Shown here: positions 16,786 through 25,798 of the stretch, piece after piece | How positions within the stretch are numbered: the stretch's first letter is position 1 | How the letters are laid out: the number at the start of each line of letters is the position of its first letter | Assembly (NCBI GenBank): GCA_963813435.1 | Contig: CAWEYY010000001.1 | Location: forward strand, 124,001-188,000 | Length of the DNA: 64,000 nucleotides | Direction of reading: 5' to 3' | Source of the DNA: AC-32 sp963813435 | GTDB lineage: Bacteria; Actinomycetota; Thermoleophilia; Gaiellales; Gaiellaceae | Notes under the pieces: generated by a model | Databases searched by the model: none | The model's input: the letters and a program-made list of their open reading frames with translations, nothing else | Told to the model about the DNA's origin: nothing | Program-made: the position numbers and the translations under genes

Positions 16786-17775
16786 GTGGCTGGAAAGGCG
16801 CTCGTCACCGGAGGAGCCGGCTTCATCGGCTCTCATCTCTCCGAGCTTCTGCTGGAAGCAGGCTGGGAGGTGTTCGCGCTCGACGACGTCTCGACCGGCT
16901 CGCTGAGCAACGTCGAGCACCTGCGCGACCGCTCGGACTTCCACCTGGTCGTCGACTCTGTCCTGTCGCCCTCGGTCGTCAGCGAGGTCGTGCACAAATG
17001 TGACGTGGTGTTCCACCTGGCCGCTGCGGTCGGTGTGCGCCTGATCGTCGAGCAGCCGGTACACACGATGGTCACGAACGTGCAGGGAACCGAGACGGTG
17101 CTCGGGTACTGCAGCGAGTTCGGGAAGCGGGTCCTGATCGCCTCGAGCTCCGAGGTCTACGGCGACCACCGCGAGGAGCGCCCGCTCGAGGAAGGCGACC
17201 GCCGCGTCTACGGGCCGACGACCGAGAAGCGCTGGCTCTACGCCGACTCGAAGGCGATGGACGAGCACCTCGCGCTCTCGTACCACCTCGAGCGCGGCCT
17301 CGACGCGGTGATCGTCCGCCTGTTCAACACCGTCGGCCCGAGGCAGAGCGGCCAGTACGGGATGGTGATCCCGCGCTTCGTCGAGCGGGCCCTGGCCGGG
17401 AGGCCGATCGAAGTGCACGGCGACGGGACGCAGACGCGCTCGTTCTGCCACGTGGCCGACACCGTGCGCGCGCTCGCCGGGCTGATGGACGCGAGGGAGA
17501 TCTCGGGCGAGATCTTCAACGTCGGCTCGTCGGAGCGCGTTCGCATCCTCGACCTGGCCGAGCGCGTCAAGCAGGCAACCGACAGCAACTCGGAGATCTC
17601 GTACGTGCCGTACGACCAGGTCTACGGGCAGGGAATCGAGGACACGCTCCACCGAGAGCCGGCGACCGGAAAGATCCGCGAGGCGATCGGCTGGTCGCCG
17701 CAGCGCGATCTCGACACCATCCTGCGCGACGTGATCGAGCACATGCGCGCGGCCGGGCAGCTCGAGCGGGCCTGA
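16786..17775 (+). CDS. NAD-dependent sugar-nucleotide epimerase/dehydratase (SDR)
   Basis: GTG at 16786 gives 329 residues starting directly before the NAD-binding loop VTGGAGFIGSHL (residues 7-18); upstream in-frame ATG at 16639 lies inside the previous gene. The catalytic Y-x-x-x-K is YADSK, with a Ser upstream in IASSSEVYGD. It resembles UDP-glucose 4-epimerase and UDP-glucuronate decarboxylase-type enzymes; the exact nucleotide sugar is not clear. It lies between the Wzy-like gene and the flippase, so a role in supplying sugar for the glycan fits. Confidence 0.85.
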   Translation: MAGKALVTGGAGFIGSHLSELLLEAGWEVFALDDVSTGSLSNVEHLRDRSDFHLVVDSVLSPSVVSEVVHKCDVVFHLAAAVGVRLIVEQPVHTMVTNVQGTETVLGYCSEFGKRVLIASSSEVYGDHREERPLEEGDRRVYGPTTEKRWLYADSKAMDEHLALSYHLERGLDAVIVRLFNTVGPRQSGQYGMVIPRFVERALAGRPIEVHGDGTQTRSFCHVADTVRALAGLMDAREISGEIFNVGSSERVRILDLAERVKQATDSNSEISYVPYDQVYGQGIEDTLHREPATGKIREAIGWSPQRDLDTILRDVIEHMRAAGQLERA

Positions 17776-17792
17776 CGCCGGCCGACGGCCGC

Positions 17793-19346
17793 GTGCCCGC
17801 GACGAGCGACTCCGACGCCGCCCGCGCCACGACCGGCCGCTCCGTTCTCTCGGGCGGGCTCTGGTACGTCACGAGCTACGCGATCCCGCAGGGCTACACG
17901 CTCGTCATCTCGATCTTCGCCGCTCGCTTCCTCGGCCCGGACGGGATGGGGCGCCAGAGCTTCATCGCCTACGTCTCGATCACGCTCACCGCCCTGCTCT
18001 CCAGCGCGATGTACCTCGCGGTCATGCGCTTCATCGGCGAGACCTCGGGCCGAGGGCGCGCCGAGCTGCTGCCGAGCCTGCTCTGGTTCGCGTGGGCGGT
18101 CGAGGGGATTGCGGCCCTGCTCGCCGGGGGTCTCCTGTTCGGGGCGGCATTCCTCGGCGCGTGGCCGCAGGGCGCGTGGGCATGCGTCGCCGTCGTCTCG
18201 ATGGCCGCGATCCTGCACACGGTCCCGACGGCCGTCCTGATCGGCTTACAGCGCTTCCGACAGGCGGCGACCGTCGGGCTGGTGACCGGAGCGGTGGGCA
18301 CCCCCGCGGTCGCGATCGTGCTCTGGCAGGGAGGCGGGATCACGGGCATGTTCGCGACGGAGGCCGTGATCGGCGTGCTCAACCTCCTCTGGACCGGCAC
18401 GCTCGCCCGCCGCACCCTGCGCGAGGCGGAGAGCCGCGCGGAGACCGAGCCGAGCCCGACGGCGCAGAGCGACCTCCGCAGGCGCGTCGTCCGCTTCGCG
18501 CTGCTCTCCTCGATCGGCCTCTTTCTCGAGCTCGTGGTCGGGACGCGGGTCGAGTTCTTCTTCCTCAACCACTTCTCGAGCGACTCGCAGATCGCCTTTT
18601 ACTCGATCGCGTTCTCTGCGGTTGCCGCGCTCAGCCTCGTACCGGGTGCGCTCGCGGGCTCGACCACGCCCGCGTTCGCGACGCTGTTCGGGGCGGGCGA
18701 GACCGACAGGATCCACAGCGGCTACTCCCGCTCGCTACGGCTGCTTCTCGTGGTGACGCTGCCACTCACCGCGGCGGCCCTGAGCCTCGGGCCGGAGCTG
18801 ATCAGCGTCGTCTACGGCCACGACTACGCGGGCGCGGGGACACCTGTGCGGATCCTGCTGATCGCGTTCCCGGTGGTCGCGCTCTCGTCGCTCTCGACCG
18901 CGCTGCTGGCCGGCCTCGGGCACATCCGCGTGCCGCTGATCGCGAACACGATCGCGGCCCTGGCCGACGTCGGCCTCGCGTTCGCGCTCGTTCCCCATCT
19001 CAACGCCAACGGGGCCGCGGTCGCCAACGCGGCCGGGCAGGCAACCTACTCGCTGATCATGCTCGCCGCCGCGGAACGGATCGTCGCGCCGGTCGCGTGG
19101 AGGGGCGGCGTCCTTCTCCGCAACGCGGTGGCCGCGATCGCGGGAGGGCTCGCCGCCTGGGGAGTCCTGGAGGGGCTCGGCGGCGGCTTCGCGGGCCTGA
19201 TCGGCGGGGCGGTCGTGCTCGTCGCCGTCTACGGCGCGCTCGCCGTGCTCCTGCATGTGATCCCCGGCGAGGACGCTGCCTGGCTCGAGGAGACGGTCCC
19301 GCAGCCCGTCGTGCGCCGCATCTGCCGCCTCTGCGCCAGCGGCTAG
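17793..19346 (+). CDS. Wzx-type polysaccharide flippase
   Basis: GTG at 17793 starts a 517-residue protein with about fourteen hydrophobic segments of the MOP/polysaccharide-transport type (GGLWYVTSYAIPQGYTLVIS opens it; FAARFLGPDGMGRQSF-like loop after helix 1). Such proteins flip undecaprenyl-linked oligosaccharide across the membrane. It follows the epimerase by 17 bp. Its TAG stop is shared in a CTAG tetranucleotide with the convergent acetyltransferase gene. Confidence 0.85.
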   Translation: MPATSDSDAARATTGRSVLSGGLWYVTSYAIPQGYTLVISIFAARFLGPDGMGRQSFIAYVSITLTALLSSAMYLAVMRFIGETSGRGRAELLPSLLWFAWAVEGIAALLAGGLLFGAAFLGAWPQGAWACVAVVSMAAILHTVPTAVLIGLQRFRQAATVGLVTGAVGTPAVAIVLWQGGGITGMFATEAVIGVLNLLWTGTLARRTLREAESRAETEPSPTAQSDLRRRVVRFALLSSIGLFLELVVGTRVEFFFLNHFSSDSQIAFYSIAFSAVAALSLVPGALAGSTTPAFATLFGAGETDRIHSGYSRSLRLLLVVTLPLTAAALSLGPELISVVYGHDYAGAGTPVRILLIAFPVVALSSLSTALLAGLGHIRVPLIANTIAALADVGLAFALVPHLNANGAAVANAAGQATYSLIMLAAAERIVAPVAWRGGVLLRNAVAAIAGGLAAWGVLEGLGGGFAGLIGGAVVLVAVYGALAVLLHVIPGEDAAWLEETVPQPVVRRICRLCASG

Positions 19347-20353
19347 CCGCCCCGGCGACGGACCGCGAGCAGCGATGCGCGGCCGCGGAGGCCCCGGGCG
19401 ATCCCGACGGTCTCGACGCCCGGGTCGTCCGTCGAGAACCGCCGCTTGTACGCCTGCGGCCCGGGCCCGAGCCTGAAGACGCGAGCGCCCTCGGCGAACG
19501 CCTCGCGGATCGCGTGCGCGAAGACCAGCAGCCCGACGGACGCGTCGTCGAGCCCGGGGTCGCGGCCGTGCTGGTACGACCACTCCGAGTCGCCGAAGCG
19601 GAGGCTGTAGTTGACCGCGACGGGACTTCCGGCGAGCTCGAGGAACCGCAGCCGCACCCAACCGCGCCTGAAGGCGATCGCGGCGAACGCACGGTGGAAG
19701 CGCTCCAGGCCAGAGAAGAACGGCGACGCGTCCTCGCCCCAGCGGGCCCGGTGCAGCGCGAAGAGCGCGTCGAGCCCGGGCTCGAGCTCGTTCAGTGTCG
19801 TGACCGTGCGGTAGCCGAGCCCCGAGAGCCTGCTCTCCTTCTGGCGCAGCTCCTTGCGAAGGCTGCGGCTACGCGAGGCGAGGTAGTCGTCCCACCGCTT
19901 CCACGGGCCGCGCGCCACGGGGCTGCTCTCGCGCCCGACCTTCCTCGCGCCGAGCCTTGCGCCCCAGCCGCTGCCCGGAAGGCTCTCGCCGACGAAGACG
20001 TCCCAGTCGCGGCGCGTTTGCTCGAGCGCCAGGCGCAGCGCGGCGATCCCGAGCCTGCGGTCGGCGTGCGCGCAGATCGGCCCGAGCTCGTTCGCCGCGC
20101 CGAACCCGAGGAAGCGGCACTTGCGCACGTACCGCCCTCGGACGACGACGAGCGGGACGATCGCAGCGAGCCTGCCGTCCCGCGCGCGGGCGGCGTGCAG
20201 CCGCGGCGTGCAGCCGCCGGCCGCGTGCTCGAGCCAGGCCTCCGTCCACGCGACGCTCGCGAACGGGCTGCCCGACGCCTCGGCGAGCTCCGACCACTCG
20301 GCACCCGGGTCGATCGGCTCGAGTGAAAGCGTCTCATCGGCCATCGCGGTCAT
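19343..20353 (-). CDS. FemAB/BcsL-like GNAT acyltransferase
   Basis: A 336-residue protein of the Acetyltransf_6 (PF13480) type. Residues 150-290 hold the core: LRKELRQKESRLSGLGYR, LFALHRARWGE and FLELAGSPVAVNYSLRFGDS. Members with this architecture occur in exopolysaccharide clusters and are thought to transfer acyl or amino acid groups to glycans or to peptidoglycan precursors. ATG at 20353 is chosen; a second ATG three codons on is possible. It is divergent from the PIG-L deacetylase gene 9 bp away. Confidence 0.7.
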   Translation of the reverse strand: MTAMADETLSLEPIDPGAEWSELAEASGSPFASVAWTEAWLEHAAGGCTPRLHAARARDGRLAAIVPLVVVRGRYVRKCRFLGFGAANELGPICAHADRRLGIAALRLALEQTRRDWDVFVGESLPGSGWGARLGARKVGRESSPVARGPWKRWDDYLASRSRSLRKELRQKESRLSGLGYRTVTTLNELEPGLDALFALHRARWGEDASPFFSGLERFHRAFAAIAFRRGWVRLRFLELAGSPVAVNYSLRFGDSEWSYQHGRDPGLDDASVGLLVFAHAIREAFAEGARVFRLGPGPQAYKRRFSTDDPGVETVGIARGLRGRASLLAVRRRGG

Positions 20354-20362
20354 GATCTTGCC

Positions 20363-21019
20363 GTGCGCACCAGGGCAGCGCTCGAGGGCGACGTCGTGGT
20401 CGTCTCGCCCCATCTCGACGACGCGGTGATGTCGCTCGGCGCGGCGATCTCCCGGAACGCGCGCGCGGGCGGGCAGGTCACGATCCTGACGGTGCTCGCG
20501 GGCAACCCCGACTCGGACGAGCCCGCGGGCGAGTGGGACCGGAGCTCGGGCTTCGCCACCGCCGGAGAGGCTTCACGCGCAAGGCGCGAGGAGGACCGGC
20601 TCGCGTGCGAGCGGCTCGGCGCGCGGCCGGTCTGGCTCCCGTTCGGCGACGAGCAGTACGAGCGCGGCGCCTCCGACGACGAGATCCGCGCGGCCGTCGC
20701 CGAGGCCGCGGGGACGAGCCTCGCGCTGTTGCCGGGCTTCCCGCTCGCCCACGACGACCACCGCTGGCTGCACGGCCTGCTGGCCGAGGCGTTCGACCCG
20801 ACCCGGGTCGGGCTCTACGCGGAGCAGCCCTACGCGGCGTTCGAGGGCCGTCAACCGCCGGAGCCCTGGACACGCCTACGCGCAGGGCTCGGCGACCGGA
20901 GGCGCAAGCTGGCCGCCTACCGCGCCTATGCCTCCCAGCACGAACCCCTCGGCAGGATCTTCTGGCCCGTGCTGCGCTATGAGCTGCGCGCGGGCGGCGA
21001 GACGGCGCTCCTGCCCTAG
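20363..21019 (+). CDS. PIG-L/LmbE-family N-acetylglucosaminyl deacetylase
   Basis: A 218-residue zinc-dependent deacetylase-like protein. The family's metal motif P-H-x-D-D is VSPHLDDAVMSLG at residues 14-26, and a third ligand lies in AHDDHRWLHGLLAEAF near residue 132. PIG-L enzymes remove acetyl from GlcNAc in conjugates such as GlcNAc-inositol or exopolysaccharide sugars. The GTG start at 20363 lies 9 bp from the divergent acetyltransferase start. Deacetylation followed by acylation by the neighbour is an attractive but unproven pairing. The stop shares CTAG with the next convergent gene. Confidence 0.82.
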   Translation: MRTRAALEGDVVVVSPHLDDAVMSLGAAISRNARAGGQVTILTVLAGNPDSDEPAGEWDRSSGFATAGEASRARREEDRLACERLGARPVWLPFGDEQYERGASDDEIRAAVAEAAGTSLALLPGFPLAHDDHRWLHGLLAEAFDPTRVGLYAEQPYAAFEGRQPPEPWTRLRAGLGDRRRKLAAYRAYASQHEPLGRIFWPVLRYELRAGGETALLP

Positions 21020-22134
21020 CCGCGCTCGAGCGCCCAGAGCGCGTCCGTGCCGGCGGCCCGCGCGACGATCCTCGCGTTCTCGTCGAGCGTCTCGGAAAGC
21101 GCGGGCGCAGGGTTGACGTACAGGTGCAGCACGCCGCCGCCCTCGAGCGCGTACCGGAGGTGCGCCCGATCGCCAACCATCCCCGGAAGCGGGGTCGGCT
21201 CGCCGGGACCGAGCTCGCCGCGCAGCTCGGCCGGCAGCCGCCGGAGCGCCGCGGCGGGCGAATCCACCTTGACCGGGGCGACCAGCCCGGCGAGGAAGCT
21301 CCGAAGCGTCGCCATCACCTCCCGGCGCCGCCGCGTGTTGCCCGCCCGAACCGAGCGACCGAGCTCCTGCCCGATCGTGACGAAGTACTTGGCCGCGAGA
21401 AGCGGCGTCTGGCTGCGGAGCGCGATGCCCATCCCCACGCCGTACCCGCGACGAGCCCGGACCTCGTCCTCCAGGCCGCGGCTCGGGTGGTAGACGGTCA
21501 GCTCCGGCGTGTAGACAAGGCGGCGGCCCTCGTCCAGGAGGCGCAGCACGAGATCCGTCTCTTCGGCCGATCCCACCGGCGCCCCCGCGCCGAAGCGCGG
21601 ATCGAATCCGCCCGCCAGCACGAGCGTGTCGCGCGGGAAGACCATGTTCCCGCCGGTGCCGACGAGCCATGGCGGCGTTCCCGTGCCGCGATACACGACG
21701 CGCTCCTTGGTCGGGCAGAAGTAGGGCACGTCGTCGACGCTCGTCGAGAGCACGGGCCCGAACGCGCCACCCGGAGCGTCAGCCGGGTCACCGGCGAACT
21801 CCTTCAGCGCGGCAGCCGCCCATCCCTCGACGATCGTCTCGTCATCGTCGAGATAGCCGGCAAGGCGGCTCTCGACCGCGGCCGCACCGCGGTTGCGCGC
21901 GTACGAGATCCCGAGCGGGAACACCTCGAGCACCCGCGCGCCGGCCGGCACGTCCGGCGTCCCATCGCCCTGCCAGACGACGAGCACGTCGAGCTCGTGC
22001 CCGGCGGCCTTCGCCGAGGCGCCGATCGAGTCGACGGTCGCGGCCAGCGACGAGTCGCCTAGCGTGCACACGACGACCGCCAGCTCCGGCCCGGCGGGAG
22101 CGTCGACCCCGCGTGCCCTGTCCCGGGTATCCAA
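21016..22134 (-). CDS. Family 2 glycosyltransferase
   Basis: A 372-residue GT-A fold transferase. ELAVVVCTLGDSSLAATVDS begins the nucleotide-sugar domain, YLDDDETIVEGW holds the DxD metal motif near residue 94, and GGFDPRFGAGAPVGSAEETDLVLRL matches the family's ED catalytic segment. The C-terminal 130 residues are helical with one hydrophobic segment. Predicted to add a sugar to a lipid-linked acceptor in the cytoplasm. It is convergent with the PIG-L gene (shared CTAG). Confidence 0.85.
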   Translation of the reverse strand: MDTRDRARGVDAPAGPELAVVVCTLGDSSLAATVDSIGASAKAAGHELDVLVVWQGDGTPDVPAGARVLEVFPLGISYARNRGAAAVESRLAGYLDDDETIVEGWAAAALKEFAGDPADAPGGAFGPVLSTSVDDVPYFCPTKERVVYRGTGTPPWLVGTGGNMVFPRDTLVLAGGFDPRFGAGAPVGSAEETDLVLRLLDEGRRLVYTPELTVYHPSRGLEDEVRARRGYGVGMGIALRSQTPLLAAKYFVTIGQELGRSVRAGNTRRRREVMATLRSFLAGLVAPVKVDSPAAALRRLPAELRGELGPGEPTPLPGMVGDRAHLRYALEGGGVLHLYVNPAPALSETLDENARIVARAAGTDALWALERG

Positions 22135-22169
22135 GAGACCTCGAGCTCAGTATGGGCGAGGATTCGGCG

Positions 22170-23300
22170 ATGCGCGTCCTGCTCGTCCTGACCCAGCCTC
22201 CGCTCCCCGAGGGCGGCGCACCCGGGAAGACGGCGATCGGGCTGATCCGAGGGCTGCAGGGACACGGGATCGACGTGCGGGCGATCGCGGCCTGCCGGAG
22301 CTTCTCCGTCACCGGCGAGGTACCGGCTGACCTTCCGGTCGAGGTCGTGGACGTCGAGCCGCCCGGCGCCTTCGGCGCGCGCCTTCGGCGCATCCGCCGG
22401 CCCGTCGGCGAGCTCTCGGCCGAGCCGTTCGCAGGCGTCGTCCGCGAGGCGGCCCGCGAGGCGGACGTCGTGCACCTCGAGGAGACCGAGACCGCGTGGT
22501 GCGACGAAGGCGTCGCCACGCCGTCGCTCGTCCACGTCCACTACCTCGCCCGCCGGGACCGCAGCCTCGGCGCACCGTGGCGCAAACAGTTCCGCGAGGT
22601 ACTCGACCTGACGCGCGCCGAGCGGGCGGCCGTGCGGCGGCATCGCTACCTCGTGGCGAGCTCGCCGCTCGTGGCCGACCAGGTGAGGACGGCCGCGCCC
22701 GAGGCGGAGGTCGTCGTCGCCCCGCTCTCGCTCGACCCCGCGCTCTACCAACCGGCGCCGCTCGACGGCCCGCCAACGGCCGGGCTGATCGGGACAGCGC
22801 AGTGGGCGCCCACGGCCGCGGCGATGGGCTCGCTGCTCGGGGAAGTGTGGCCCCGGGTGCAGGTGCCCGGCGCGAGGCTCGTGCTCGCGGGCCGCGGGAC
22901 CGAGAGGCTCGGCCTCGCTCCCGCCTCGGATGTGGAGCTCGTCGGGGAGGTCGAGTCCGCGCGCGATTTCTTCAACCGGCTCTCGGTGCTCCTGTTCCCG
23001 CTCGAGCGCGGGAGCGGGATGAAGGTGAAGGTGCTCGAAGCGCTCGCGAGCGGCGTGCCCGTCGTGACGACTCCGGCCGGAGCCGAGGGGATCGCCCCGT
23101 GCGGCGGCGTCGTCGTCCACGCCGAGCCCGAGGCGCTTGCCGCGGCCGCTGCCGAGCTGTTGACCGACTCACAGGCGAGACGCGAGCGCGGAGCCGCGGC
23201 GCGGGCCGAGTTCGAGCGGCGCTTCTCGCCGGGCCCGGCGACCGAGCCGCTCGTCGAGCTCTACGCGCGGATGGCTAGTGCCGGTGCCGCGCGTGCCTGA
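22170..23300 (+). CDS. Family 4 glycosyltransferase
   Basis: A GT-B fold glycosyltransferase of 376 residues, starting MRVLLVLTQPPLPEGGAPGK. The C-terminal donor-binding half has GTAQWAPTAAAMGSLL, then FFNRLSVLLFPLERGSGMKVKVLEALASG, the E-x7-E-type signature. ATG at 22170 is preceded by GCGAGGA; an ATG 18 bp upstream is also possible. It overlaps the convergent GHL15-type gene by 26 bp at the 3' end. Confidence 0.85.
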   Translation: MRVLLVLTQPPLPEGGAPGKTAIGLIRGLQGHGIDVRAIAACRSFSVTGEVPADLPVEVVDVEPPGAFGARLRRIRRPVGELSAEPFAGVVREAAREADVVHLEETETAWCDEGVATPSLVHVHYLARRDRSLGAPWRKQFREVLDLTRAERAAVRRHRYLVASSPLVADQVRTAAPEAEVVVAPLSLDPALYQPAPLDGPPTAGLIGTAQWAPTAAAMGSLLGEVWPRVQVPGARLVLAGRGTERLGLAPASDVELVGEVESARDFFNRLSVLLFPLERGSGMKVKVLEALASGVPVVTTPAGAEGIAPCGGVVVHAEPEALAAAAAELLTDSQARRERGAAARAEFERRFSPGPATEPLVELYARMASAGAARA

Positions 23301-24576
23301 CGCGAAGGAGCCGCGCCGTGTGCTTCCGCGCGAGGCGGGCGCGCCTGGCAGAAGGAACGAAGTCCGCGGCCCTCGCCTCGACGGCTGAGCGAAGGATCGC
23401 GCCGCTGGTCGGCCCGAGCTTGACCGACGTCGTGGTCTTCCCGTCCTCGCGCACGTACGGGCGGTCGAGCCGGACGGCCACGGACGACGAGGTCGGGTTT
23501 ACGAGGACCGTCCCGTCCGAGAAGTTGCGCCTCCAGGCCGCGCCTGCCTTGAACCGAGCTCCGAGCGGAGTGCCGACGTCGGCGGTCCAGGCCGACGAAT
23601 ATGGGTCCTGCGCCTCCGGGTCCGTGAACTCGAAGACGAGCGCGCCGCCGTTGGCCGGCTGGTCGAGGAGGAGGAAGTTCGCCCGCGCCCAGGTCATCGT
23701 CCGCGTGTCGCCGCGGGGCGCGTAGGTGATGCCGAGGAAGATCTTGCCCGCCTGCTCGGTGAGCTCCTGGAAGCGCTGGCGGTACTTCCAGTCGTTCCCG
23801 GCGAACCAGCCCGAGCTGCCCATGCCCCACTTGCCGTAGTACTCCTGCGCGGCGCCCGAGGTGAAGCGGAGCCAGTCGCTCCAGGTGGCCTGGGCGTCGT
23901 AGTCGGCTGCCCAGGGCGTGGAGAGATTCGGAACGGCGAGGAAGCCCGCCGAGATCAGGGCCGGGCCGACCTTGGAGAGCATGCTCCGCGTCGCGGAGCG
24001 CCACGCGGCCGCGGTCGGGTAGCGCGCGATCGTGCGACCGCCGAGGTGCCAGCCCATGTCGGCGTTCGTGTCGTCCATGAAGACGCCGTCCCAGCCGCCG
24101 GCCCGCAGGCCGGAGAGGACGTTCGAGAGCCACGCGGCCTGGTAGCCCGGGTTGCCGACGTCCATCATCCAGGCGTCCGGGTACCCCGACGAGTTGAGCC
24201 GCTTGCCGTTCGTGTCGGTGAGGAACCACTCCGGGTGGCTCGCGTTCGCGGCGCAGTAGCCGACGCCTCCGGTTCCGTTGTCACAGCCGTCGGAGACGCT
24301 GAACGAGAAGTCCTTGTAGACGAGCGCCTTGAGCCCGGGGTTGCGCGCCTTCAGCGACGGGATCAGCGGCGCCTCCCACGAGTTCAGGATCACGTAGCGG
24401 TAGCGCGCGAGGTTGCCGCCCTTCTGGGCGCAGCCGGTGCAGATCCGCAGCGCGGCGATGCTCGCCTGAGCCGGGCCTGCCGCGCGTGCAGGCAGCTGCC
24501 GGCCGGTGCCCGGAAGAAGGAGCACGACGAAGGCGGCGGCAAGGACGAGAACACGACGTGAACGAGCGCCGTCCAC
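23275..24576 (-). CDS. Secreted putative glycoside hydrolase (GHL15-type)
   Basis: A 433-residue protein with an N-terminal signal helix (RVLVLAAAFVVLLLPG). The body resembles the putative glycosyl hydrolase family GHL15: YRYVILNSWEAPLIPSLKA, LKALVYKDFSF, then AWLSNVLSGLRAGGWDGVFM followed by DDTNADMG, whose Asp pair is at the TIM-barrel strand end expected for catalysis. The C-terminal 100 residues form a beta-domain ending in an Arg/His-rich tail. It may trim or release the secreted glycan made by this cluster. Activity is not established for the family. Confidence 0.7.
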   Translation of the reverse strand: MDGARSRRVLVLAAAFVVLLLPGTGRQLPARAAGPAQASIAALRICTGCAQKGGNLARYRYVILNSWEAPLIPSLKARNPGLKALVYKDFSFSVSDGCDNGTGGVGYCAANASHPEWFLTDTNGKRLNSSGYPDAWMMDVGNPGYQAAWLSNVLSGLRAGGWDGVFMDDTNADMGWHLGGRTIARYPTAAAWRSATRSMLSKVGPALISAGFLAVPNLSTPWAADYDAQATWSDWLRFTSGAAQEYYGKWGMGSSGWFAGNDWKYRQRFQELTEQAGKIFLGITYAPRGDTRTMTWARANFLLLDQPANGGALVFEFTDPEAQDPYSSAWTADVGTPLGARFKAGAAWRRNFSDGTVLVNPTSSSVAVRLDRPYVREDGKTTTSVKLGPTSGAILRSAVEARAADFVPSARRARLARKHTARLLRVRHARHRH

Positions 24577-24626
24577 GCGGCTTGCATCGTCCGCCTATGT
24601 TCGAAGGGCGTCCCTCGTTCGAGGCA

Positions 24627-25775
24627 TCAAGCGGAAACCTGGTCGTAGAGGGAGGTGAGCTGCTCGACCATGCGCTCCAGCGAAAGCCTCTCCTCGGCCA
24701 CGCGGCGCCCTTGTGCACCAAGTTGCAGGGCCCGGGCCGGGTCGGCGAGGACGTTCCGGAGCGCCGAGGCGAGCCCCTCCGCGTCGCCGTGCGCGCCGAG
24801 AGCGCCCGTCCGGCCCTGCTCCACGAGCTCGCCGACGCCCCCCGCCTCGGTCGCGACGACCGCGAGTCCGGCGGCCATCGCTTCGACCACGGCGAGCGGA
24901 CAGCCCTCGTAGTCGCTCGCGAGCAGCGCGCACTCGGCCTCGGCGAGGAGCGCGGGCACGTCTTCCCGGTAGCCGAGGAACCGCACACCGTCGACGACCC
25001 CGAGCTGTGCCGCGAGCTGCTCCGCGTCGGCGCGCAACGGCCCATCGCCGACCACGTGCAGCTCGGCCTCCGGGATCTCGGCGCGGACAGCCGCCAGCGC
25101 GCGCAACGCGAGGTCCGGTCGCTTTGGCGGAGCCAGCCGACCGACCATCAGGATCCTCCCGCGGACCGGAGCGCGCGGCAGCGCGAAGCGCCCGAGCTCG
25201 ACGCCGTTCGGGATCACGCGGTACTGCTCCGTCCGCCCCACCCCGGCTGCGAGGCCCGCCTCGCGCTCGTCTCCGGAGAGCGCGACGATTGCCCCGCACC
25301 AGTGCGCGGCGAGCCGCTCGAGCCAGCGGTAGAGCTGCGCCTCCGCGCCGTCCGCCGCCCAGAACGACCAGCCGTGCGGCGTGAACACGCACGAGCGCTT
25401 TCGGCCGCGCACAAACGCGGCGAGCCGCCCGAGGAACCCGGCCTTCGCCGAGTGGACGTGGATCACGTCGGCCCGGGCAGCCAGCCGCTGCAACGTCTGG
25501 AGCGACCGCGCGTCCCCCGGAGCCGGCCGCCGGTGCGGCTCGATCGCGTGCAGCTCGACTCCGGGCCTCCCCTCGAGGCTCTTCCAGGTCAGAGAGCTGC
25601 GCGGACAGGCGACGTCGACCGCGAACCGGCCCTCGGGAAGCGCGCCGACGAGGGCGACGACATGGCTCGAAACGCCGCCGTCGAGCGGCTGCGCGGCTAC
25701 CAGGAGGCGGCGTGGAGAACTCAAGAAAGCAAGGGTATTGTTCGATAAGCCCGAAACGAGGTGGCTGCGACCCAC
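24627..25775 (-). CDS. Family 4 glycosyltransferase
   Basis: A GT-B glycosyltransferase of up to 382 residues. RRLLVAAQPLDGGVSSHV starts the acceptor half, ADVIHVHSAKAGFLGRLAAF is a typical GT4 segment, IPNGVELGRF and ILMVGRLAPPKRPDLALRAL open the donor half, and EGCPLAVVEAMAAGLAVVAT is the catalytic signature. The start is uncertain: GTG at 25775 gives the longest form, and a TTG at 25724 would begin nearer the first strand. It is divergent from the Wzz/BY-kinase gene. Confidence 0.85.
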   Translation of the reverse strand: MGRSHLVSGLSNNTLAFLSSPRRLLVAAQPLDGGVSSHVVALVGALPEGRFAVDVACPRSSLTWKSLEGRPGVELHAIEPHRRPAPGDARSLQTLQRLAARADVIHVHSAKAGFLGRLAAFVRGRKRSCVFTPHGWSFWAADGAEAQLYRWLERLAAHWCGAIVALSGDEREAGLAAGVGRTEQYRVIPNGVELGRFALPRAPVRGRILMVGRLAPPKRPDLALRALAAVRAEIPEAELHVVGDGPLRADAEQLAAQLGVVDGVRFLGYREDVPALLAEAECALLASDYEGCPLAVVEAMAAGLAVVATEAGGVGELVEQGRTGALGAHGDAEGLASALRNVLADPARALQLGAQGRRVAEERLSLERMVEQLTSLYDQVSA

Positions 25776-25798
25776 TCGCTGCGACCGACCCTGAAATC